Shown: positions 22,719 through 34,516, counted from the first letter of the stretch. The stretch: DNA of 64,000 bases from Paraspadella gotoi (GCA_051294375.1 CM119267.1:1123601-1187600); one strand, 5' to 3'. The notes: generated by a model from the sequence alone, not told the origin. Numbers and translations are program-made.

Positions 22719-22914
22719 TGGATTTGGGGTCGATGCCGGGGCGGGGGGGGGGATCGAGGGGGGGGTTTGTTTCTACGGTTTATGCTATTTATTTCGCGTT
22801 TGACTTTGATCTAGAGCAAAATCGAAGAAGGCAGCTCGATCGAGTTGATGTCGTTTTTGTTAAAACTTTGTCTGTAAAGATCTCGATCTAAATAAAAAAT
22901 AAAATTCCATCGCG

Positions 22915-24196
22915 ATGGTCGTCGTAAGCGTGGGTTCTTTCGGCATCGAAGATTTCGGTCCTCCAACCGTGTTCGACGTCACGCTTCGTGGATCCAATGG
23001 AATCGCCGTCTATGCTCACAGTCACGTCCTCGCGCGTCGAGCCGAGTATTTCAAAAGCGCCTTCCGCTCGACTCTCGCGTCGGACAAAGAATTCAATTTC
23101 CCCGATTTGTCCGCCGGCGTCCTCGACTTTTTCCTCAGATTCGTTTACGAGGGTCGGGCCGAGGTGGGCGAGCTTCTCCTGATACCGGGGATCCGCGCGG
23201 GCGACTTCTTTCAGGCCAAAGATTTTATTGAGGCCTGCGAGACTCAACTCTGCCGTCTCTTGGTGGAAGACAAGAAGAGAGGTTTCGTGACGACGGAATC
23301 CTCGACTCGAATGATCAGATCCTTGGAATTGGGTTCGAGTCTTCGTCGTTACCGTTTGATGGCCTTCGCCAAGGAGGCCTTGATGAGGCATCTCCACCAG
23401 ACAGGCATGTTGGCCGATTTGACGGAAGACTGCAACGACTTCGACCTGATCGAGACCCTCTTCCGCCTGCTAGGGCTCGACATCGCCGTCAGGCTCAAGA
23501 AAGACCCTTCGTTTTTAAAGCAGGAATTTTGGAATGTTTTGTCGCGTCAATTCGAGGCTCTCAACTGGCGGGCGAGGATCGCTCTATCGGTGAGGAGAGA
23601 TCGCTGCGCCAGAGAGGCCTTCCGATTCCTTTCCACCTCCAATCTTAGTTGGGCAAGTTGCCTTATTTTTCCTATAGATTAAAACTAAAATGTCTTAATT
23701 AAAGCGAAATATATTTCAGTTTCAACAACCATTTTATTTACATGACGGACATGTTTTAATTCAAGCCTTCATTAGCGTTTTTAAACAGTGGTGAAAAATT
23801 GCAAAAATTACTTTCACAAACATTGAGTGTGAGAGAGATTGAATTGAATTGAATTTTAGAAATGGTCAATTTGTGAGGACCGGTTAAGTTTGGACAGAGA
23901 GAGATAAAGTGAGGGTATGGATCCGGGGGGGATATGTGTGATGCCTGGGGTGTGAGGCATCTCCCGACAGCTGGCGATCAGGGCTTTTGACCTGCAGTGA
24001 CCACCCCATGTCACTGACGTGTTTATGCCGATACCATCACACTTTAACCAGCGTGACCGTGAGGGGATTGAACCCGGAACTCACGGTTGGTGAACGAGTA
24101 CTTTACTGTCCAAGCCAATGGGACGAGCTGAGTTTCACCAAGTTATACGGGAGGCGAATTTAGCATTCGCCAAAAGGGAAAGAAAATGAAATTTGC

Positions 24197-24254
<58 letters not shown>

Positions 24255-25691
24255 ACACAATTTGGTGAATCTATTCATTAGGCAATGTACAACAATGATT
24301 TTGGAAATAAATATATAAACTTGACAAGTAAACTTAGAAATAAATACAGGGTAGTGAATCAAAAACTTAGAATAGCTTAACTAAAGAATTGAAGTCTAGT
24401 TGAAAAGTTGAAATTTAAATTTAGATGGTTAGGGATTGAATTAAAGCCGAAACATGTCCCTCATGTAATGATTAATAATTAATGATTAATGAATAACTTT
24501 GCCCAACTAATATCGCATCGTACGTCTCCCCCCAGACAGATTTTCGAAAACTCGATTTTTCGTGGCAGTGGGAAAAAAAGAGAGAATCATTTTACGACAA
24601 CGAGTCTCGAAAGATCGTCCAAGTTTTAACGGCCCGGCGCGTTTTTTGTTCCTGGGACGACACCTACGTCGCGCCCCCTCATCCAGACTCTGATTCCGGC
24701 GCCGACATCGTCTTCCGCCTCATCGATATTGTGAGCTGTAATGCTTGCTTCGTCGCCGCCGCCTACCGGATCCACTTCCCCAAGCCGCTCGAACCCAGCG
24801 ATTTTCTTCGCGCCGCCTTCTTTGGCGACTACGCCTTCGTAGCGACGAGAGACCGAAGATTTTACGTTGTGTCTCTGCTGAGGCAAAAGGTGATCGAATC
24901 TTTCGAGTTGAAGATCGACTTGACGGGCGACCCTTTCGTCGTTCTCATTCGGATCCGAGGAGGATTGGTCCTCGTCGACAATCGATATCTCGTCAACGAC
25001 AGGCGTTGGGTCCACGCCGTCTTTTGGTTCGACGTCTATGACCCCGAACGCCCGCGTCTCATCTCCAGATGGCGCAGCGATCCCGGCGACTATCAGATCT
25101 GTCTCGACTTCTTCGATCGTTTGCATGTGAATAGAGGGTTAACCCGGGTTAATTACTGATTTATTCCACTCTCGGTTAAAATGAGTTCAGTTTCTTTTTT
25201 ACCTTTGACACTTTCCGCAGTTAAATTTGGTCTCGAATTAGGTTGTTGACGGAAAACTCCGAGCGTGGATCCGCGATGCCGAACGCCATCTCGATCCGTC
25301 CGTCCGTCCGTTTTATCATCCCGCCGTCTCACCCGTGGGCTTGGAACTCGAGATCGCTCACATTCGCAACGGTTCGCTCATCGTCTCCGTCGACTATTCC
25401 GTCCAAGGAGGCGCGTCCGACCCGGTCTTCCGCAGGAATATTCCCTTTCCGAACCAGTTGATCTTTTTCAAAGGACCGCGCGACTCTTGCGCCGGATTTT
25501 TTCTTTTCCGCAACAAACTCATCGTCTTCGTCGTGGATTTGGCGGGAAATAATCTCCCAATAAAAAGATACCATCTTCGGACGGCAGTAGAGGAATTCCA
25601 AAGTCTCCTTTTATTCTTTAACGGCGAAGAAATGATTTTCGAGGAACCCAACGGTCGAGTTATTATGCTTCAAGGTAGCACTTTCATTTGA
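22915..25691 (+). CDS. BTB/POZ-domain protein with divergent C-terminal region
   Basis: Three exons: 22915 to about 23656, about 24540-25126 and 25242-25691. The first encodes a BTB fold near residues 15-105: FDVTLRGSNG, AHSHVLARRAEYFKSAF, and FPDLSAGVLDFFLRFVYEG followed by a helical BACK-like segment. BTB proteins often act as substrate adaptors of CUL3 ubiquitin ligases. The second and third exons encode about 345 residues of alternating strands (for example FVATRDRRFYVVSLLRQ and GSLIVSVDYSVQGG), reminiscent of a diverged beta-propeller, but no kelch signature is present. The first intron holds a SINE-like repeat and a (GA)n array. The exon 1 donor is uncertain (23647 or 23656 both work in phase). 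Confidence 0.7.
23935..24172 (-). mobile_element. tRNA-derived SINE-like repeat, copy A
   Basis: About 80-90% similar by eye to 37853-38115. On the minus strand it begins with a tRNA-like head: an A-box-like TGGCTTGGACAG (24106-24117) followed by a B-box GGGTTCAATCC (24065-24075) at tRNA-like spacing. It sits in an intron of the BTB gene. Confidence 0.6.
24199..24249. repeat. (GA)n microsatellite
   Basis: About 25 uninterrupted GA units in an intron of the BTB gene. Confidence 0.95.
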
Positions 25692-26142
25692 CATCTCTCT
25701 CTCTCGCTATCTTTCTCACTTTCACTCTCGCTATCTTTCTCTCTTTCACTCTCGCGCGCGTGAGATTTAGAGAGAGAGACAGAGAGAGAGAGAGATAATC
25801 CGCAATGCTCATTTTTAAAACTATTTTATGTAGAAGTTATACGTTCTTTTTTTTATTGTTGAATGTTTTATATACAAGTATACATTTTATATTTGAAATG
25901 AAAAGTAGCGAAAAAGTTTTTTTTATTGTTTCAATACGTAATTTTGTACGTAATATGTATTTTTTTTTTCTTCAAAAGGTTTTGTTAAAAAAGCTAAAGT
26001 GAAATGTTCGTTTTTCTCGCCAAATATTAAACTCGTCTCAACATCTTCCTGGGCTGTGAAACCTTCCCTCGTCTCCTTCAGACGCCTGTCCAGTGTCCAC
26101 GTTCACTCGAGGCAACTCCCCCCTCGACGCCCCCCCCCGACA

Positions 26143-27262
26143 ATGCCGAGCCGCGACGCGTGCTTGCTCTCGAGTTCGGCGATCAAATGCCAAGTGGACA
26201 AACACTATTTTGCCGAAGGTCGATGCCGCAACGATTATCCCAGGGAAGACTGCAACTCTAAGGCGCTCTTCCTTCCTAGATATTGCAAGAACTCCATTGG
26301 AGGTAAGGAATGAGGATGGAAAGGGGAACCAATCAGCCAATCCTTTTGAGCAAAGATAAACCAATGAGAGCCCGTTCTCAATACGCGATATACTTGACGC
26401 ATTTTTCCCCCTTTCTTCTCCTTATTTGATTACCATTTCTTATCACCTCCTTTCCTTTTCTATTTTTCTTCTCTCTTTTCTATTTTTCTTCTCTCTTTTC
26501 TTTTTTTCCCCTTCCTTTTTTTCCCTTCCTTTTTTCCCGTTCCTTTTTTTCCCTTCCTTTTTTTCCCGTTCGCTTTTTTTCCCTTCCTTTTTTTCCCTTC
26601 CTTTTTTTCCCTCCTTTTTTTCCTTCCTTTTTTCCCGTTCCTTTTTTCCCGTTTCTTTTTTCCCGTTCTTTTTTTCCCGTTCCTTTTTCCCGTTCCTTTT
26701 TTTCCCTTCCTTTTTTCCCGTTCCTTTTTTTCCTTCCTTTTTTTCCCTTCCTTTTTTTCCCTTCCTTTTTTTTCCCTTCCTTTTTTTCCTTCCTTTCTTT
26801 CATCCCCCTTCCCCCCTCTCCCCCCTCCGGCCACGGCCCCGCCCAAAAGGCGCGAGTTTCCAATGCTGCGACGGCCAAACCATCGCGTGGCGCTACGTCA
26901 ACACGAAATACAGCAAACACTGCGTCGAGTTCGAGGACGAGCGCGTCAATCACGTTCTCTGCCCGGAAGAGGCGCCGTCGGCGTCTCACTTCGGCGTCGT
27001 CTCCGCGTGCATCATCGTCCTCGTCGTCGTCCTCATCGTCGGTCTCGCCGTCGTCGTCCTCAAACGCCTTCGGTTCAATCGGTTGCGAACGCGGAACCCT
27101 CGACGCGTCGTCGTCACTGGTCCGGATTGGGCGTCGACGCCGGGATCGCTGTCCACAGCGCCTCGGCCGCCTTCCGTCGCCGCCAACGACTTGGCCCCGC
27201 CCACCTACGAAGAGGCCATCCTGTTGAGCGATCGTCCGCCCGGTTTTGACAAAGTTCAATGA
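26143..27262 (+). CDS. Cys-rich single-pass membrane protein with PPxY motif
   Basis: Two exons, 26143-26302 and 26850-27262, joined in phase. The N-terminal ~95 residues hold nine cysteines (for example KCQVD, GRCRND, REDCN, RYCKN, FQCCDG), suggesting a disulphide-bonded extracellular domain. A single transmembrane helix follows (VVSACIIVLVVVLIVGLAVVV) with a basic stop-transfer segment (KRLRFNRLRTRNPRR). The cytoplasmic tail has PPTYEEA, a PPxY motif that binds WW domains such as those of NEDD4 ligases. This plan resembles Shisa, VOPP1 or WBP1-like proteins, but I cannot assign a family. The chosen ATG gives no signal peptide, so a further 5' exon may exist, possibly near 25805. The intron is an extreme pyrimidine tract. 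Confidence 0.65.
26410..26820 (+). repeat. Polypyrimidine (CCTTCCTTTTTTT)n intron tract
   Basis: About 400 bases almost wholly C and T on the + strand, built from CCTTCCTTTTTTTC and CCGTTCCTTTTT variants. It fills the intron of the Cys-rich membrane-protein gene. The open frames through it on both strands are artefacts of composition. Such tracts can form triplex (H-DNA) structures. Confidence 0.85.
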
Positions 27263-27867
27263 AATTTATTTCTTTTTTTTTCTTTCCTGATGGGTCGGTC
27301 CGTCTGTCTGTATATGTAGTCTGCCTTTCGGATGTCGTTGTCATCCTACGAATTCATTGTCTGGGTTTTGGATAAACTCTCCTTTTGTTTTGTTTTTTTT
27401 TGTTTTTTTTGTTTTTTTTGTTTTTTTTTCGCGTATGTATACTAATTTTTAAATACATATATTTTTTTTCTCGATTATTTGCACAACTTGTCGAAATTAA
27501 GTACTTCCTCGTTTTGTTAGACGAAGTACTTTAGTAACTAAAAAACTGTACAATTAATTTCCTTACATTTATGTTCATCTAGTCAGGACGTTTTTTTTTA
27601 TGAATATTGTTAATTATGCATAATATGTGACAAACAAATGGCTAAAAAAAAAAAAAAACGACCGGTTTTTTTCTTGGGATGGAACTGGAGAGTGGGGAGA
27701 ATTAATGTAATTGTACATTGTCTAATGCCTAATAAGCATTGCTTATTGTTACGTCGGTTATTTCTTTACAATATTTTTTTCATAAATCATGTTTTTTGTG
27801 ATTAAAAAAAATCATTCGCCTTCTTTTTTTTTTGCAGCAGCGTTTTTCATGACATAACGCAATTCAG
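27263..27867. other. AT-rich spacer between the two membrane-protein genes
   Basis: T-rich and A-rich homopolymer runs without a convincing gene. It probably holds the 3' UTR of the upstream gene. Confidence 0.4.
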
Positions 27868-27981
27868 TGGAGTTCATCCCATTCATTTTTTCGAATCATT
27901 CATCCCATTCATTTTTTCGATTCATTCATCCCATTCGTTCGTTCGATTCATTCATCCCATTCATTGTTTCGATTCATTCAT
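27868..27981 (+). repeat. Short tandem repeat directly before the 27986 start codon
   Basis: About four copies of a 27-base unit, TTTTTTCGATTCATTCATCC plus CATTCA, end four bases before the ATG. They probably lie in the 5' UTR or core promoter. Confidence 0.75.
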
Positions 27982-27985
27982 AAAA

Positions 27986-28744
27986 ATGCGTTGCCTCTAC
28001 GCTGGCCTCATCTCCGTTGTCTTCGTCATCATCGTCGCCATTCTCGTCATCATCTGGATCTTCGAAGGTCCCGACTCTGGAGGCTACGATCAAATCAAGC
28101 GACCGATGAAGGACGACCGAGTCTCCGCCTTTCTCGGCTCTTATCTCCTCCTCCTCCTCCTCCCCCTCCTCCTCCTCTTCATCGTCGGTCTCGCTTGCTT
28201 CTATCGCTTCCGGATTCGACGCCGAGAAAAGATCGATGCCGAGAAGATGAAGCCGGATTCGCCCGTCGCCGCTCCCGCCCTTCCCGGGCGCAGAACGCCG
28301 CCGCCGTCTCGCGTGGAACTCGCTTCCGCGCCGCCGGCGATCCTGGTGGGCGCGCCGGTTCAACCGGAACCGGCGTCTATCGACGTGAGGACGTTGGACG
28401 CGACGCTACCGAGGCCTCTGCCGCCGTTGGTCGAGTTTCGCAACCACGTCGACGCGAAAGTCTGTCAGTCGTCGCCGACGTCAACGACGGCGCCACCGGC
28501 CTACGACTCTTTGGTCTACAATCCGCACACCGGGTCTCAGATGAGTTCGCACGCTTCGCCTCACCCCGCGCCTCACTCTTCGCCTCACCCAAGGAAGAAC
28601 CTGACGCCGTCCGCGTCGTCGTCGTCGTCGTCGCCGAAGATGGAAAGATCGACGGGAATGTCGACGGCGATCTCGACGTCGTCTCTCTCCAGAGCCAGAG
28701 TCGTCAGAGCCATCAATCAGGCCTCCAAGGAATCCGCGCTCTAA
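27986..28744 (+). CDS. Two-pass membrane protein with PPxY motif
   Basis: A single exon of 252 codons. The N-terminus is a hydrophobic segment (LISVVFVIIVAILVIIWIF), followed by a ~25-residue loop, then a second hydrophobic helix (GSYLLLLLLPLLLLFIVGLA) and a basic stop (RFRIRRREK). The first helix could be a signal anchor or an uncleaved signal. The tail is proline- and serine-rich with APPAYDSLVY, a PPxY motif likely to recruit WW-domain proteins. It lies about 720 bases downstream of another small membrane protein that also carries PPxY, so the pair may share a sorting or ubiquitination route; that is inference. No family was recognised. Confidence 0.65.
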   Translation: MRCLYAGLISVVFVIIVAILVIIWIFEGPDSGGYDQIKRPMKDDRVSAFLGSYLLLLLLPLLLLFIVGLACFYRFRIRRREKIDAEKMKPDSPVAAPALPGRRTPPPSRVELASAPPAILVGAPVQPEPASIDVRTLDATLPRPLPPLVEFRNHVDAKVCQSSPTSTTAPPAYDSLVYNPHTGSQMSSHASPHPAPHSSPHPRKNLTPSASSSSSSPKMERSTGMSTAISTSSLSRARVVRAINQASKESAL

Positions 28745-29255
28745 AAAACCCATCGCCCGCCAGATTTATTTTTCCTCTTTTTTCTTGAAATATTTCTGTC
28801 CAAGAGCCTGAAGGGGCCTTAGATTGCATCGCCCTTTGTTTAAATAGATGGGAATATTACTTTGTTGTTTTATTAATACATTCATCTCGTTTTTAACTTT
28901 GCTGTGGAGATTATTTTTTTTTCTGCGTGGTCTCTCGATTTACTCATATAATTTTGTTTCAAAATGATCGCCTTTAATTATATAAATTTATATTTATTGT
29001 TGCGTTTTTACAAACGTTAACGAAATCATCACTTTGTTTGAAGTGCCTTTGAATTTTTTGCGGTTTATACTTTTTTTTCTTTTACAAGGATGATTACTGG
29101 AAATTAAGGCGCCCAGGGAATCATAAGGCACCGACATCAAATTGTCCAAGGCGCCGCGCCGTGACGACGCCAGCAATGCGTCTTCCTCTGAAGCGCCTCC
29201 CTTTAACTCTATTTTCTCGATCGTCCGATCGGAACTCCTTCCTTCAACATTAACA
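28745..29255. other. Spacer upstream of the ADCK2-like gene
   Basis: AT-rich 3' flank followed by GC-rich sequence from about 29105 that likely is the 5' UTR of the ADCK2-like gene. No separate gene was seen. Confidence 0.4.
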
Positions 29256-30699
29256 ATGACACTTCCTCTTCTAAGAAGAGCGTCGTCCATCTGCTCATCG
29301 CCACAACCTCTTTCTCTTTTCAAAACAAACTCTCGCTTTTCTCCTTTCTTCAAATTCTCGCCAAAGGATGTTCCGGCGCCAAAAAGGAGCGCCATTCGCC
29401 GAATTCTAGGCGCCGCGGCGTCATCGTCGCCGCTTCCACCTCGGCGTCTCCTCTCCCTCTTCCCCCTCTTGCCGACGATCCTCTCCAACTCTTCGTCCGC
29501 CCAACCGATCCTGGGTCTCTCCTCCAAACCCAAGAAGGTGGAGCAAGGTTACACGGGTCGAACTCTCATCGTTCAGTTTCTCTACAAACTCTGGGATTCC
29601 ATCCAATTTCTCGTCAGCCTCTTTAAGTTTGCGGTTCTTTTCTCTCCTTTCCTCTTTTCTTATCCGCTGACTTACCTCGGGACGAGATTAGAAGATCTTT
29701 GGTGGGTTTTCTTCAAGAGAGCCATCGTCGCCGGTCAGTCTTCATTCTTACTAGTAAATCATAATTATTAATTAAACATTAAATACGACGGACAAATGTA
29801 GCATCCAACTGCGAACATTACAGAAAAAAACATTTATTAATACTTTTTAATTAAATCACAACAATGTGCATTGTCGGCGTTAAATGGATGCATTGTTAGT
29901 TTTTAAAGTACCCTTTGAATATATTATTTAGGAATGTATAAAGATAACTGATAACTATTCACTCGATTATTTTTAATCGTTAGGCGGACCGATCTCGGTC
30001 GAGCTGGCTAAATGGCTGGGAACGAGAGAAGATCTTTTTTTGCACAAAACTTGTTTGAATTTGGCGTCCGTGTCTCACAGAGATTCGCCGCACTCATGGT
30101 TAGTTTTATTAGTGATAATCTTTTGAGTTAATAAACGACTCAAGGTTTTATTGTTCTTAAAGGTATTCCACCAAAAAGAAGCTACGCCGTGCACTGGGCA
30201 AAGACTGGAACAACACTGTGGTCAAATTTGATCCGCCGCGTCTACCGGTTGCCAACTCGGAAATCTGTCAGGTGGAGTTAATCAATGAAAAACTTATTCT
30301 TTAAATTCATTATTCGATTCTCTATAATTTTTCATATTCGTTTATTTCTTAACCAAATTGAGTGACCCTTCTTTCAGGTCTACAAAGCGCAGTTGCCACT
30401 GGACGCTTGCGCTGATCAAGTGGCTGAGGAAATCATTCGCGAAGTCGACGATTCAGAAGGTACGTCGAGGTTGTTGTCAGTTGTAGTCTTTTGCATTTGT
30501 CCCTATCAAGGGGATTGATTGATAGATTGAGAGTGATCGATCAATCAATCAATCAACCAATTAATCAAAAAACCGCCGCAATCGCATACAAAAATCTGGA
30601 CCTATGATAAACTTTGATACTCAAAAAATCAAATTTTATACAGGAAAACTATGTTTTATAGGGTAGTGTGGGGTAATTCGGAACACTTTTGGAAGAACT

Positions 30700-30759
<60 letters not shown>

Positions 30760-32675
30760 ATCCTTCCCTCCTCCACAGGTCTTGAGGAGCCCTTCCTCTC
30801 TGACGGGATCGAGATCGTGGGTCTTGGTCGATGGTTGAGCGGCCACGACGACGACGAGGACATTGTCGACCGGGCCTTCGGCTCTTGGACGCTGACGAAG
30901 CAGGGGCTCGCCCAGTCGGCCGCCGAAAATGCCCAGGTGAGGCTGCCAGAAAAAGATGGCGTTGATAGACGGGCCTAATAGCAATTATATTTGTCACTTT
31001 TTGGTCGCTCGGTTAATCTATGTATTATTGGAAAATAATTTTACCTATGTAGCCTTATTTATAATTAGAATCAATCTTTTTTAAAAAAACGCAACAGGGA
31101 TCCCGTTGTTGTCCCATATAATAATATTATAATATTATTATATTTTTATAATAATAGGGATCCCGTTGTTGTCCCATCGTTCTCCCGCCTTCGACGGAAC
31201 CCGAAGTCGCCGTCGCCTCGAAGGAGACCGATCGCACGCGGCGCTTTCTCGATCCCGGTTCCGCTGCTCATGTCGCCTCGGCGTCGATACTGGGAGGCTT
31301 CGTCGACGCCGTCTATCGGGCATTAGCCAAATCGTCGGCACTTATGTCCAAGATTGGTTCTATGAGACAGGTGGGTGGGTATTGGGACAATAAAGAATGG
31401 GAAAGGGTTTGGTGGTTTAACAACTCCTTGTTTTTGGACAGGAGCTTCAAATCGTACCCGATCCTTTCGACTTGACTCCGGCAATTGCGCCTAAACCAAC
31501 TGACTTGGCTGAGGGCGACATCATCGATAAAGAAGCTCTATCGATGATGTCCACGACAGATGTCAACCGAAATAACAACAACAACGACGAAATTGTGGAC
31601 GATAACCATAAAAACAACAACAATGAAAACAAGAATCAAATCGAGGCCAACTTCTCTGGCGCCGACAACCTCGACGATCGCCACGCCTCATCTTCCTCTT
31701 CTTCCTCATCTTCCTCGTCTTCCGAAGCCCAGGGCACCTTGCGGGCGGCGGAGCGGCTCGACTTCGCCGACCGAGTGCCAGACATGACGCCCGAAGAGAT
31801 GGCCGTGCTCGAGGCCGTCGAGCCTAAGGAGGAACCGCAGCCTCACATCCCCGAGAGCGTCTCCGAGGGCGTGGAGGCTTTGTTGCACATCGGGGTCGAG
31901 GCCGTCCACGCCGCCAAGGAGTCGGTCAAGGGAGGCGTGGCTCAGATCAAAGAGACGGTCGTTCACTTCGACGATTATGAGGTTGGTTCATGATATCCTA
32001 TCGATTCTAATAAATCTTTATTGGTTTCGTAAAATCTCTATCGATACTGATGAATCTTTATTAATTTTGATAAATCTTTACCGACTCTAATAAATCTATA
32101 TTGGTTTGGATAAATATTTATCGATTTAATATTAATCTACTTTCACGAATCATTATTGATTCGAGTTGTAAACATAAATTTTCTCGATTGTTATAAATTT
32201 CTATGTGAAATCTATCTTTATCGAGGATAAAAAATATTCCCTCGATTTTAATTAATTCTCATCCAATAAATCTTTGAACCTTCTTAATAGCCCGTAATCG
32301 ATTTTAATAAATGTTATCCAATCCAACTAATCTCCGTCGATTCCCCTTCTTCTCAGTCCGCCATCCCCGCCGCCCCTTCCGTCCTTCTGGGACGCCACCC
32401 GTCGCATTGCCAGTGCCATTTGTGCCAGAGTCTCGTCCCCGTCGCCGTCAAGATCCTGCATCCCGGAATCGTCCGCCACGCCCTCCGCGACCTCGACGTC
32501 CTCCGCCTTCTCTCCGCCGCCGCCCAACGCCTCGTCCCCTGGATGCGCTGGTGGGAACCCGCCAACTGCGTCGAGGAATTCTGCGACCGACTTCACCGCA
32601 TGATCAACCTCAAGCGGGAGGCCCTCGCTTTAGAAAAGTTTAACATCAACTTCGCCGAGAATCCTAATGTCAGGT

Positions 32676-32745
<70 letters not shown>

Positions 32746-34516
32746 ATGAGTGAGAGACGCCTCAGTTTTTTAGCTGTCTTGACTGGTTTGTCCTAATGAT
32801 TCATTTATTCTTACCATTCATTCCCCCATACATTTCCTCATTCATTCCCCCCCCAATTCATTGCCCCAGATTTCCCCGACCCATGAGGCCTTTCGTCCAC
32901 CGCGACGTCCTCGTCGAGATGTGGGAAGAATCAGAGACGATGGAGAGATTCCTCGCTAACGACGACGACAACGACGACGTTGAAGGATCCCGGATTCCAT
33001 CGTCTCTCCGATCTTCACTCGCGGAGATCATCACGCACGCCCTCGTCAAGATGATCTTCGAGGACAACTTCGTTCATTGCGACATCACGAGCAGAGAACG
33101 TTTTGGTCCAGGTTGGTGACAGGGGGGGAATAACTGGAAGGATAGGAAAGAAACTGAAGAGAAGGGAAAGGAACTGAAACTGAAAGTAAACAAAACAAAA
33201 GTATGTAAACCAAAACTTAACCAATATCTCGTCCATTTAACCGAACTCTGCCTCTTTTTCAGAACGGTCGGTATTTGATCGAGAATCCGCCGGACAAAGA
33301 CAAATTGATCCAAGTTGAGGTGATGGACACAATCGTCGTGGCGACAGAAGAACAAAAGATGAATCCTCTGCGTCTCGTCCTTTGTGACGTCGACGTCGCA
33401 TCTCACGTCTCCAATGTAGACGCATTGAGGGATCTCTTTAAGGGTGAGATCGATCGATCGATCGATCGATCGATTCAATGATGGGATTTATTGTTATTAA
33501 TTTCAATATTAAATTGTTCGCTTGAGTAAAACATAGATTGACTGTGAATAAGTCAAATAAAAATCAAATAAACATTAAAAAAAAAAACAATTAGGATGAA
33601 TACCACGTGTCAGTGTCGAATCTATCTTTCCTTCACCTCAGGAATCTTCTCCCGCGACCACGCCCTTTCCGCTTCCGGCCTCAACTCCTTCGTGTCGTCT
33701 TCCGCTCGAGCTAAAGATCTTCGTGGCTTCAACGAGGATTTGGTGGAGTGTTTCGCCAGCCACTCGGGAGGCATCGACGACGACGACCTTGCTTCACCCG
33801 GTTCGAGACGTGACTGGTTTTTTGATCAAAATGACCACAAATTATATCTCTAATTTTTAGACTTTGAAAGATTTTGTGACCTCGCGTCCGGTCATTTTTC
33901 CCTGGTCATTTAGTTGACTTCGTAAAGCAATCGCGGAGCAACTCTATAAATCACTTTTCGGTCAGTTGGTCTGTTCATCGCTTTGTTTTATTTATTTTTA
34001 AATGCTTATAAATCCGGTGAATCTGCAACGATTAAGTGTTATATAAGTTCATCGTATTTGATAGAAAGGTTTGGTACCGAACACCTTTAATGTGCATATG
34101 TGTCACACTCACTAAATCAAGCAATCACATGACCATGACCATAATAGATTATGTGAGATAATGCTTTTTTGCATATGTTTTATAAAGTCAAATAATCATT
34201 GGAAAATTCGTTCATAGAAAAGTTATTGGGGCACAACTGGTTGAACTTGTCGTTTCTTATTTTTTCACCCGTCCCTACCTTTTCAGACTTATCGGACCTG
34301 ATCGACGACCTGTTTAAGGTCCTCTACCGTCACCGAGTTAAAATGGAGGACGATTTCGTCGCGGTCCTCACTTCGATGCTCGCCGTGGAGAAGATCGGTC
34401 GGAAATTGATTGGCGACGAGCAGAACCTCTTGGCGGCAATCCGGAGGAGATTAGCCGAGGAAGAGGCGCCGGGAGAGGTGGCCGGAGTGGGCGTGGCTTC
34501 CGAAGAGGCGGACTAA
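29256..34516 (+). CDS. ADCK2: ADCK2-like UbiB/ABC1 family protein, motif-eroded
   Basis: Twelve exons: 29256-29733, 29984-30098, 30163-30271, 30378-30459, 30779-30936, 31158-31370, 31442-31981, 32357-32673, 32870-33111, 33263-33443, 33642-33800 and 34287-34516. All join in phase except for a one-base excess near 33090-33099. The start MTLPLLRRASSICSSP looks like a mitochondrial presequence. ADCK2-type blocks are AKWLGTREDLF, ICQVYKAQLP, VPVAVKILHPG, LEKFNINF, RPFVHRDVLVEMWEES and LVKMIFEDNFVHCDI, then NVLVQ. UbiB proteins act in coenzyme Q and lipid metabolism at the inner membrane. The KxGQ signature is replaced (VELAKW) and the DLHPGN catalytic loop reads DI-TSR-N only after a frame change. 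Exon 31442-31981 adds a 180-residue acidic, Asn/Ser-rich insert, making the protein about 940 residues against about 626 in human. Confidence 0.82.
30714..30757 (+). repeat. (CT)n microsatellite near a 3' splice site
   Basis: A long CT array that ends about 20 bases before the CACAG acceptor of the ADCK2-like exon starting at 30779. It probably serves as the polypyrimidine tract. Confidence 0.9.
31094..31177 (+). repeat. Duplicated splice-acceptor/exon start in ADCK2-like intron
   Basis: GGGATCCCGTTGTTGTCCCAT occurs at about 31096-31116 and again at 31156-31176, separated by an (AT/ATA)-rich 39-base spacer. Each copy follows an AG. Only the second continues into the conserved-phase exon. Confidence 0.8.
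32674..32740 (+). repeat. (GA)n microsatellite starting at a 5' splice site
   Basis: Begins with the donor GTGAGAGAG of the ADCK2-like exon ending at 32673 and continues as GA for about 65 bases. Confidence 0.9.

Noticed and set aside
24056-24130. Possible tRNA gene on the minus strand
   Set aside because: A and B boxes are present, but the sequence recurs within a longer repeat at 37975-38070 and does not look like an intact cloverleaf, so a SINE head is more likely.
26426-26846. Long open frames on both strands through the CCTTCCTTTTTT tract
   Set aside because: Composition alone explains them (Phe/Pro/Ser on +, Lys/Glu/Gly on -). Only the part after 26850 is conserved-looking.
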